Both the position numbers and the translations under genes were made by a program. Below, in pieces: positions 29,065-36,571 of a stretch of DNA of 64,000 nt (position 1 is the first letter of the stretch; each line of letters begins with the position of its first letter). This DNA is from Sinohyriopsis cumingii (taxonomy: Eukaryota; Mollusca; Bivalvia; Unionida; Unionidae), in contig CM068827.1 of assembly GCA_028554795.2 (NCBI GenBank), positions 141,757,251 to 141,821,250 of the forward strand. The letters run 5' to 3'. The notes below the pieces were generated by a model. The model was not told the origin of the DNA. It searched no databases and worked only from the letters and a program-made list of their open reading frames with translations.

Positions 29065-30378
29065 ATGATGCACCGAGAATCTTGCGCTTGTTCCAAGACG
29101 GAACTGGATCTGTTTGCCATGCCCCCCACGATGATGACGATGCAAGAATCCCAGTGGGTGGAATTTCACCCCGTCTCCTCACTGTCCGATTCCGCTCCCA
29201 TCGAGTTTGAAATCAAAGGACAGCCCGAAGATTACATCGATCTGAATAGCAGTTGCTTGTACCTGAAAGTCAAAATTCTAGATAAGACTGGAGGTGCTAT
29301 AGACGATGAAGCAGTAGCTCCCGTCAACAATTTCATGCATTCCTTGTTCAGTGGAGTGGACTTGTACTTGAACAACAAACTGGTCAGTAGCAGCATGGAT
29401 ACTTACCCTTATCGTGCCTACCTGGAAAATCTCTTGACGTACGGAATAGATGCCAAGAACACTCATCTCAATGCCTGTGTGGTATGGGAAGCTGACGAAC
29501 CTACCAAGTTTGAAATATTGGAAACTGATGAAAAGAAAGACAACAATGATGGATTTCTAGAACGAAGAAAGAGAATCACGGGAGCCGACACAAGTTTAGA
29601 ACTGATGGATCGTTTGCATTTGGACATGTGGTTGCAAGAAAAGTATTTGCTGAACGGGGTGGATGTTCGCCTGAGACTGAATCGTAGCAGTGCCGCTTTC
29701 CATTTGATGGCTGATAGTGACGGTTACAAAACCAAAATCCTAGAAGCCAGACTCTACGTACGCCGTGTGGAAGTGTTACCTAAAGTGGGAAACGACATGA
29801 GTCAGACGTTGAGCAGAACGACTGCCAAGTATCCCATACGACGCGTGGAAGTGAAAACCTTCACCATTCCCAAGGGACAGCGATCCATGATCGAAGATCA
29901 TCTGTTCCAAGGACAGTTACCCAAACGTTTGATCGTTGGTATCGTCGAGAATACAGCCTTCAACGGAGCTGCCGAAAAAAATTCTTTCTACTTTCAACAC
30001 TTTGGCGCGTCCAAAATCGAAATCAGTCGCGATGGCAAGACCTTGTGTACCCGACCTTTCGAACCTGACTTTACCAAGAAGAATTACTTGAGATCGTACT
30101 TGTCCCTGTACGAAGCCACCGGACAGTTAGGAACCAATACCAGTCACGGTATTACGTACGAGGATTATGCAGGAGGCTACGCTTTGTGGACTTTCGATTT
30201 CACTCCAGACCAAGGCAGCGACGAGGGACATTTCCACCCTATAAAATCCGGCCAGATTCGTGTGGAAATTCAGTTTAAAGACCGAGACCCTGATGAAACG
30301 GTGAACGTCATCCTGTATGCAGAATTCGATAATACCATAGAAATCAACAGTTTGAGAGAAGTCATCCTAGATTACTAG
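29065..30378 (+). CDS. Major capsid protein (double jelly-roll, hexon-like)
   Basis: 437 residues, intact; a second ATG directly follows the first. The sequence has the strand-rich pattern of Polinton double-jelly-roll capsid proteins: FEIKGQPEDYIDLNSSCLYL and NNFMHSLFSGVDLYLNNKLV in the first half, YLRSYLSLYEATGQ and YALWTFDFTPDQG in the second, and the closing VILYAEFDNTIEINSLREV. It should form trimeric hexon-like capsomers. Ordinary AATAAA signals follow at 30487 and 30585. Its intactness contrasts with the lost protease. Confidence 0.93.
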   Translation: MMHRESCACSKTELDLFAMPPTMMTMQESQWVEFHPVSSLSDSAPIEFEIKGQPEDYIDLNSSCLYLKVKILDKTGGAIDDEAVAPVNNFMHSLFSGVDLYLNNKLVSSSMDTYPYRAYLENLLTYGIDAKNTHLNACVVWEADEPTKFEILETDEKKDNNDGFLERRKRITGADTSLELMDRLHLDMWLQEKYLLNGVDVRLRLNRSSAAFHLMADSDGYKTKILEARLYVRRVEVLPKVGNDMSQTLSRTTAKYPIRRVEVKTFTIPKGQRSMIEDHLFQGQLPKRLIVGIVENTAFNGAAEKNSFYFQHFGASKIEISRDGKTLCTRPFEPDFTKKNYLRSYLSLYEATGQLGTNTSHGITYEDYAGGYALWTFDFTPDQGSDEGHFHPIKSGQIRVEIQFKDRDPDETVNVILYAEFDNTIEINSLREVILDY

Positions 30379-30383
30379 AAACC

Positions 30384-30470
30384 ATGGAAGACTGTTATCC
30401 CTCTTTACCTAGTGGAGAAACTTTTAGTGTTGGATTATTGTTAAAAAATGTTAGAGTTGTTGTTGTTTAG
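30384..30470 (+). pseudogene. Remnant start of the deleted protease gene
   Basis: 28 codons from an ATG six bases after the capsid stop, at the same place as the protease start in copy 1 (7726). The first dozen codons align (both have xxCYxSLxSG), then the sequence jumps to the 3' untranslated type sequence that in copy 1 lies after the protease. About 1 kb is missing relative to copy 1. Confidence 0.75.
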
Positions 30471-30612
30471 TGTTAAGTGATTTTTGAATAAAAAATGTTG
30501 TGTTTTGAAAAAATTGTTTGATGTTATATTGTTGGATTATTGTTAAAAATGTTAGAGTTGTTGTTTAGTGTTAAGTGATTTTTGAATAAAAAATGTTGTG
30601 TTTTGAAAAAAA
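30429..30612 (+). repeat. Two tandem units of about 100 bp with AATAAA
   Basis: Units start GTTGGATTATTG at 30429 and 30531 and each includes AATAAAAAATGTTGTGTTTTG, so the poly(A) signal region of the capsid transcript is duplicated. Confidence 0.85.
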
Positions 30613-30717
30613 TGCCTTTGTCTTTTGTTTAGCTATAAGAATGTTGGATTGATGCTCTTTCATTTCTTACTATCCCTCTCATGACACTCACTAAACGTTG
30701 CGACTCAAAAACCGTGT

Positions 30718-30755
30718 GGGGGATGTTTTCCTTCACGTCCGCGCTTTGACTTTAA
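30718..30755 (+). promoter_or_regulatory. End-gene promoter motif 1
   Basis: GGGGGATGTTTTCCTTCACG then TCCGCGCTTTGACTTTAA. It lies 55 bp before the ATG at 30810. Here the TATA-like end is TTTAA. Confidence 0.75.
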
Positions 30756-30809
30756 GAACCGGGTTGTTTCCAGTCTAACCATCCATTGTCGACTCATCCT
30801 CCTACGAAG

Positions 30810-31169
30810 ATGTGCTCCAAACTAGCTAAGCTCAACGAAGCCTACGTGAATTTGCATAGGGTCAGACACAGTCTGATACCGAAGCCAGAAGAAATAGAGA
30901 ATGTGAGAATGTTAAAAATCACTGAAGACCTGATAGAAGAGCTCTTCAGAGAAGAAATGAACAGGGAAAAAGAAGAATGGATAGAGAAGTACAGACTTCA
31001 GAGACAGCAGCAACAGCAGCAACAACAACAACAGCAGCAGCAACCTGAAGCTGACAGAGGCTTTGTCGATTGTCGTATCGACACCAAAGAGTTCTTCTTC
31101 TCTTTTCGAAGAAGCAGACCTATCGCCAGAAAGTCTATCCTCAGAGGACATCGCATTCTTAGAAACTAA
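30810..31169 (+). CDS. Right-end gene 1: Gln-rich coiled-coil protein
   Basis: 119 residues. A helical N-terminal half (KLAKLNEAYVNLHRVRHSLI then KITEDLIEELFREEMNREKE), a run of about 13 Gln, then a basic tail (FFFSFRRSRPIARKSILRGH). No family recognised. It is bracketed by the shared promoter motif and a histone-type stem-loop 28 bp after the stop. The layout resembles the left-end Gln-rich protein at 17300 and the next two genes, which suggests an old gene family. Confidence 0.65.
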   Translation: MCSKLAKLNEAYVNLHRVRHSLIPKPEEIENVRMLKITEDLIEELFREEMNREKEEWIEKYRLQRQQQQQQQQQQQQQPEADRGFVDCRIDTKEFFFSFRRSRPIARKSILRGHRILRN

Positions 31170-31197
31170 AAAAGAATGCCATAGCAAACAAAAAAAC

Positions 31198-31213
31198 AGC
31201 CCTTTTCAGGGCT
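31198..31213 (+). terminator. Histone-type 3' stem-loop after right-end gene 1
   Basis: AAAC then AGCCCTTTTCAGGGCT then ACCCAATACT. Perfect 6-bp stem, TTTC loop and ACCCA flank; the outer pair is A-T. GAAAAGAAATAAC follows as a purine-rich element. Confidence 0.88.
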
Positions 31214-31581
31214 ACCCAATACTCTAGAAAAGAAATAACAATCCATTTGCCAATGTGTGTAGGTAGAGTAGTGTGAAAATAAACACTAACTCTTTTTTAA
31301 AAAAATGTGAGGGTATGTGTTTGTGTGTTTGTGTTTGTAAGTGGTTAAGTAAGTTGGTATGGATAGCAGATTAAAATGATGTCTTTTTTTTTTTGGTGTT
31401 TGAGGTGTAAATTTGGGGTTAGATTGGATTGAATTGCGTATGTGGATAGTCTATTGAAGTGATTTATAAAAATTTTTAAAATAGTGATGGGTAGCATAAA
31501 AAAGTGAGTGAGTGTTTCTTTTAGGTCCGCGCGTTGTTTCTTTTGGTCATGATCTAGGTAAGATCAATTTTATGTTTCTTA
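31214..31581 (+). other. Spacer after stem-loop 2
   Basis: TG-rich non-coding spacer. The first 110 bp (to about 31325) recur almost unchanged after stem-loop 3 (32089-32200). A truncated promoter-motif copy (TTAGGTCCGCGCGTTG) lies near 31521, followed by GGTCATGATCTAGGTAAGATC, which recurs before 32663. Confidence 0.7.
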
Positions 31582-31620
31582 GGGGGATGTTTTCCTTCAC
31601 GTCCGCGCTTTCACTATAAA
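31582..31620 (+). promoter_or_regulatory. End-gene promoter motif 2 with TATA box
   Basis: GGGGGATGTTTTCCTTCACG then TCCGCGCTTTCACTATAAA, 53 bp before the ATG at 31673. Confidence 0.8.
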
Positions 31621-31672
31621 TTGAAACTCGCTGGGCAATCTAGCTACCCTTGTTGATTGATCAACACCAAAA

Positions 31673-32044
31673 ATGAGCACGAGACTGTCTATACTGTTGG
31701 AACTTCATGTGCATCTGGAATATGCCAGGCGCCTGTTGAATGAACTGGCCGCGGAAGCCATTGTGGAAGACGGAAGGATGAGAGAGGAGGAGGAAAGAAG
31801 AAATAAAGAAGAGGAGAGAAGATATAAAGAAGAAGAGGAAAGAAGATACAAAGAGGAGGAGAGAAGATACAAAGAAGAGGAGGAGGAAAAGGAGAGAAGA
31901 AGAAAAAATTTCAGAATCCCAGAAACCGAAAATTGGGATTCTGAAGCCACATATCCTGCCTCTGCTCTCTCCCCCAAAAAGGTAAAAAGTAACTGGGGGA
32001 CAAGATGTGTATGTGGCGCCAGGCCTGGAAGGTGCCACCATTAA
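31673..32044 (+). CDS. Right-end gene 2: Glu/Arg/Lys-rich helical protein
   Basis: 123 residues. The start is a leucine-spaced helix (LSILLELHVHLEYARRLLNEL), then repeats of ERRYKEEE forming a highly charged helix, then a polar tail with FRIPETENWDSEATYP and a Cys-containing end (CVCGARPGRC). It lies between promoter motif 2 and stem-loop 3. The repeat part is low complexity and matches nothing I know. The N-terminal Leu spacing is similar to right-end genes 1 and 3. Confidence 0.6.
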   Translation: MSTRLSILLELHVHLEYARRLLNELAAEAIVEDGRMREEEERRNKEEERRYKEEEERRYKEEERRYKEEEEEKERRRKNFRIPETENWDSEATYPASALSPKKVKSNWGTRCVCGARPGRCHH

Positions 32045-32072
32045 CCAGGTGTCCATGAAGTTTCAAAAAAAC

Positions 32073-32088
32073 AGCCCTTTTCAGGGCT
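32073..32088 (+). terminator. Histone-type 3' stem-loop after right-end gene 2
   Basis: AAAC then AGCCCTTTTCAGGGCT then ACCCAATACT, identical to the element at 31198 with the same GAAAAGAAATAAC downstream. It lies 28 bp after the stop codon. Confidence 0.88.
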
Positions 32089-32303
32089 ACCCAATACTCT
32101 AGAAAAGAAATAACGATCGATTTGCCAATGTGTGTAGGTAGAGTAGTGTGATTATAAACACTAACTCTTTTTGAAAAAAATGTGAGGGTATGTGTTTGTG
32201 TGATGGTGTTTGTAAGAGCTAAGGTATGGTTGTGTGAATAGTAGATTATGGGTTTCTTTATTGTTTATTTTGTGTGTTTGTTTTTGTGTTTGTGTTTGTA
32301 ACT

Positions 32304-32566
32304 GCTCACGTACGATTGTGTGGATAGTAGATTATGGATTTTGTTTATTGTTTCTTAGCGTATGTGGAGAGTATAGTTTGGGTTTTGTAACCGCTCACGT
32401 ACGATTGTGTGGATAGTAGATTATGGATTTTGTTTATTGTTTCTTAGCGTATGTGGAGAGTATAGTTTGGGTTTTGTAACCGCTCACGTACGATTGTGTG
32501 GATAGTAGATTATGGATTTTGTTTATTGTTTCTTAGCGTATGTGGAGAGTATAGTTTGAGTTTTAT
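32304..32566 (+). repeat. Three tandem 89-bp units
   Basis: Each unit starts GCTCACGTACGATTGTGTGG (at 32304, 32393, 32482) and includes TTATGGATTTTGTTTATTG. They lie in the spacer between stem-loop 3 and the third end gene. Units are nearly identical, so the amplification is recent. Confidence 0.92.
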
Positions 32567-32586
32567 TATATGAAATGAGAAAAGTA

Positions 32587-32700
32587 GGGGGATGTTTTCC
32601 TTCACGTCCGCGCGTTGCTGTTTCTTTGGTCATGATCTAGGTAAGATCAATTTTATGTTTTAGGGGGATGTTTTCCTTCACGTCCGCGCTTTCACTATAA
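32587..32700 (+). promoter_or_regulatory. End-gene promoter motif 3, double copy
   Basis: A first copy at 32587-32617 lacks the TATA end. A second at 32663-32700 ends TCACTATAA and lies 42 bp before the ATG at 32742. Between them is GGTCATGATCTAGGTAAGATC. Confidence 0.8.
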
Positions 32701-32741
32701 GAACCCACAGTATTCGTCGTTCAAACCATTCTACAAAGAAG

Positions 32742-33002
32742 ATGGCTTCTAACCAAATGGACAAAATACAAACATTGCAAGACGTTTTAGACAACTTAGG
32801 AATGATGGAACAGATGTTAATAAGACTCGTTGAAGACCATTATTCCTATAGTCCCCATCGTGTAAAGATGGAAATTAATAACTTAAAAAAGGTAAAGGAC
32901 AAGATTAGTGGTGACATGAAAGAGATAAAGGAGGAGAAGGAGGATGAAGAGGAAAGAATAAGAATAAGCAAATGGAACGAAAAAATTGAAAAAGAAGAAT
33001 AA
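32742..33002 (+). CDS. Right-end gene 3: charged helical protein
   Basis: 86 residues: a helical start (DKIQTLQDVLDNLGMMEQML), HYSYSPHRVKMEINNLKK, then a Glu/Lys-rich helix to TAA at 33000-33002. The same composition continues past this stop to a TAA near 33097, so the original protein may have been longer. It reads outward, and the stem-loop in the right inverted repeat lies 159 bp past the stop. No family recognised. Confidence 0.6.
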   Translation: MASNQMDKIQTLQDVLDNLGMMEQMLIRLVEDHYSYSPHRVKMEINNLKKVKDKISGDMKEIKEEKEDEEERIRISKWNEKIEKEE

Positions 33003-33151
33003 AATGAGAAGAGGAAGAAAGAAGAGGAGGAAGAGAAGAAGAAAGAAGAGCAGGAGAAAAAAAAAGAAAGAGAAGAAGAGAAAGAGTGTAGGAGATAAAA
33101 TAAGAACTTGGTGGAGAAAAAGAAGAAATTAGAAGCAGAAGAAGAAGAAGA

Positions 33152-33500
33152 AAACCCAAAGGCCCTTTTCAGGGCCAGCCATATTTCTCGAAAAGAGATA
33201 GCCTTTCAATTGCCTACCCCTTTTTTAAATTTAAATTTAAATTTAAAAAAATTTAAACAAATTTTTAAAAAAAATCCCATGTTCAATTCCCTTGAGGCTA
33301 TAGTGGCCCAAGACTTTTTTCCCATATTCAATTCCCCTTGAGGCTATAGTGGCCCAAGACTATTTCCCATGTTAAATTCCCCTTGAGGCTATATTGACCC
33401 ACGATTTTTCTCCATGTTAAATTTCCATTGAGGCTATAGTGACCCAGGGGTCTCTGTAATGCTAATTCCCATTGAGGCTCTAGTGCCCCACTTAACTACT
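33152..33500 (-). repeat. Right terminal inverted repeat of Polinton copy 2
   Basis: 349 bp, reverse complement of 16478-16825 with few differences. It holds the stem-loop at its inner edge, then an A/T tract and five imperfect units of the TTGAGGCTATAGTG type toward the end. Confidence 0.95.
33161..33176 (+). terminator. Histone-type 3' stem-loop in right inverted repeat
   Basis: AAA then GGCCCTTTTCAGGGCC then AGCCATATTT, with GAAAAGAGATAG starting 13 nt after the stem. Same element as at 16801-16816 on the other strand. Confidence 0.87.
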
Positions 33501-33506
33501 GGTACA
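33501..33506. repeat. Right target-site duplication of Polinton copy 2 (GGTACA)
   Basis: Perfect match to 16472-16477, directly abutting the inverted repeat end. Confidence 0.95.
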
Positions 33507-33547
33507 GGAAGGTTACAATATTCAATCTTCAAAACTACCCTTTTCGT

Positions 33548-33548
<1 letters not shown>

Positions 33549-33595
<47 letters not shown>

Positions 33596-33656
33596 ACACA
33601 CATGTATGTATGTATGTATGTATGTATGTATGTATGTATGTATGTATGTATGTATG
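33549..33656. repeat. Microsatellites (CT)n and (TATG)n
   Basis: (CT)n at 33549-33590, a short link, then (TATG)n at about 33603-33656. Simple repeat just outside the Polinton. Confidence 0.95.
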
Positions 33657-33860
33657 TGCAGAGTGAGAGCATTTTATTTACAACTTTTGAAAACAGTAGT
33701 AATATAATACTGTAAATAACATTTTCATGAAACATTCATTATTCTGAGCTAATTCAACTAATCTATTGATACCGCATTGTTAATTTCTCTAGTAATAAAA
33801 GATAACACGGATTCTGCGCCGTGTTCGGTACGATTATTAGACACTAACGCATATTTAGGG

Positions 33861-34502
33861 GGCAGGGTCCAGTTTTTATGTACAAATTTAATGCCGCAAT
33901 CAGCGACCTAGTATAAAAAATCATAAAAAATCAAATACACAAGTGAGGTCAAAAAGGTCCATATTTTTAGATACCTATATGAAAACAAAGCATAAGAATA
34001 GTATTCACTTGACCAGAGAAGTCAATGGCAGTTCACAGCAGTAGAGGTTTATGCACCCCAACCCCTATTTTATACCTGCATTTTTCACATCCAAATGCCA
34101 TGTTTGACAGCATGTGGTGCTCACAGTGCAAACGCAAGCCCTTTCCCTGGATGAAAATTTTGAAAAACATTGTCTACTAAATAGTTTGATGCAATTCAGA
34201 ATAGTTGTCATCCAAGCCGTTTTTTAGATACTCTAGTTGCCTTGAACCCACGTGTCTACTGCTATGGGAGGCTAGCTCTTCTTCCTAGCCAACTATTGGT
34301 ATTTCACTATCAACATACTGCAGAGCAACTATGGAAGGTGTACATGCCTGACATCAATTTCAAGAACAATACAAGCCCAAAACACCTAGTTCACAAATAT
34401 ATCCATATCTATAAATAGTAAACAATAATAGCTGAAAAAGTCACACCATAGCCTTAAGTTAGGAAATTTGCCAGGGGCCAATTTACGAAACTGGACCCTG
34501 CC
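33861..34502. repeat. Possible small element with 15-bp inverted ends
   Basis: GGCAGGGTCCAGTTT at 33861-33875 is repeated as its exact reverse complement at 34488-34502, 642 bp outside to outside. No coding frame and no clear target duplication, so it is only a candidate MITE. The rest of 33657-34989 shows no gene. Confidence 0.35.
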
Positions 34503-35301
34503 ACCTTACTGCAGAGTAGAAACTGGTAGAATGGGCTACTTCTGACTGGTGAAAATAAAGGTGGATTCGCCTGGTTGGAGTTATGCGATGGGAAAAGTCG
34601 AATCGAGCAGAGGGTTGTGGTCACGCTTGCACTCCTCGTGTTCATTTATATTACTGATAAGGTGGTTTCATGTTGTCAGAGATTTCGCCGTATTTTATTG
34701 ATAAAATGTCACACTGCTGTGCTTCCATGTACATTGCGCAACTTCAACAAGACTGACCCTCATAACGAAGAGTACCGGAGTGGAGAGAGTTCAGGGAACC
34801 AGACTAGAAGAATATGTCATGCTCATCATTGAATGTGAAAGAATCGGATAGTGGCAGCTCTATATCAACGTCTACCCACGCTGTGGCACAATGGCAGGTA
34901 AGCAACATCCACGGATACGATAGCACGTAACCCAGTCGTATTACCTATATAGCCCTTTAAATCGCATTAATCACTTGTTGATACCGTTTACATATGGGTA
35001 GTCCGAGTTTCCTCAGACCCTTGCCACCCCATTTTTTGATATTTGGACATTTATGTTAGGGTGTAGGGTCAGAGGGTAACGTATCATTAGAGCGCAAACC
35101 AGTAGAGCTTATCACACTAGAGCGCAAAAAATAGTTTTAGAGCTAATCTTATTAGGGCGCATCCCATTAGAGCGCGAAGAACTAGTATCACTAGAGCGCG
35201 AACAATGAAAAACACATTTATTAACTGTGCCTTTATATTTATTTTAAATGGGTTGATTCAGAATGAAAAACACATTTGTTAACTGTAACTTTATATTTAT
35301 T

Positions 35302-35670
35302 TTAAATGGGTTGATTCAGAATATGGCTAATACCAGTTATCACTTCAATAGCATCAATGCTCCCATCGTTGTACATTACCGTCAGTCTCTGAATGCGTTT
35401 TTCATTGTCCAAATATTTCTTGTTTGGACGTACCACTTCTTGTCCTGCAGTAGTTTGCAGTCGTGTAACGGCGGAACTTGCCTGCTCGTCACGAATTGCT
35501 GTAAGTAAACGCCAGATGTTCGGATGATGTTTGTTGACCAGACGATTAAAGCGGTTATGCCATCCCTCACAATGATTGTTCGTTCGTAGGTTGACCTGGT
35601 AGACATTCCACATTTGTATCGGAATGTTTACCATCCACTGTTGTTCGAAATATCCGAATAGAGGCGCCAA
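35302..35670 (-). pseudogene. C-terminal part of a Mutator-like (MULE) transposase
   Basis: Minus-strand frame of about 120 codons. The block WNVYQVNLRTNNHCEGWHNR with FNRLVNKHHPNIWRLL is typical of the C-terminal end of MULE transposases of the kind often joined to FLYWCH domains in animals. The catalytic core is absent. The element's 1.2-kb size shows internal deletion. Confidence 0.75.
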
Positions 35671-36000
35671 AACATGTGAAGCGGAGGAGCGACTGGTTTA
35701 TATATCATGGTCCCTAAATTATAGTGATCTTGACCAAGGATCAATCTATTACAGTATTGTGTTTGTGTTATATATGTATCTATATTGTTTTATTCATGTA
35801 ATATCGTGTTTGTGCTAGGAATGACCACTTTATATATTTTAATTTGCATTACATTTTTTATCTACTTGTTTATTTGCGTACAAAAAAGAATAAACCGGTG
35901 TAAGGTATAATAGTTGTATAAAATTATGTGTATTGATGGTTCTCTGGTTTCTGTCTAGTAATTATTTTCTAATAGTGACGAGACCGCCGTTTTTGTACAT

Positions 36001-36100
<100 letters not shown>

Positions 36101-36571
36101 CATCAAACCTGATGGCAATTCAATCTTATTAAACTCGCGCTCGAGTGAGACTTTTTTGCGCCCTAATGGGATTAGCCGTAATGAGAAAAAGAAAAAAAAA
36201 AATCAGCGCCTCACTGAGCGGCGCTCAAATGCGATGCGCTCAAGTGAGACTAAACCGGTCAGAGCGCATTCCCTATCGAAAAGTTGGAATTCGCCGACAC
36301 CATTTGGTGTCGGCATGGGGTAGCCGCTTTCTAGCTGACCCAACACACTTGAACGACCTTTCATTCAGATATACCTGCATGAAATCAATAGGAATATTAT
36401 TTATTTTCTCAAAAATCGTGAGCATAGCATTCGTCATGTCTTTAATCCGCTGACAGACTAGACGAAAGTACGTCGTTGCTGAAATTTGACCTGAATCTGG
36501 TCATTTGCATTCTGAGTCACATGACTATACAAATCTCGGAACCTACATGTCAATGACATCAGACGTCATAT

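Larger units (their letters stand above)
16478..33500 (+). mobile_element. Polinton/Maverick copy 2, complete with both ends (17,023 bp)
   Basis: Bounded by perfect GGTACA duplications and by inverted repeats starting AGTAGTTAAGTGGGGCACTA at 16478 and ending in the reverse complement at 33500. It carries the Polinton hallmark set: protein-primed polB, DDE integrase, packaging ATPase, minor and major capsid genes, plus several small conserved proteins and end genes. The protease is missing apart from its first codons. Relatives are adintoviruses and virophage-like elements. Breaks in polB, minor capsid and small genes suggest it is not autonomous, unless some are assembly errors. Confidence 0.96.

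Noticed and set aside
33459-33735. Open frames across the (CT)n and (TATG)n runs
   Set aside because: They owe their length to simple repeats; the products are SLSLSL and YVCM repeats.
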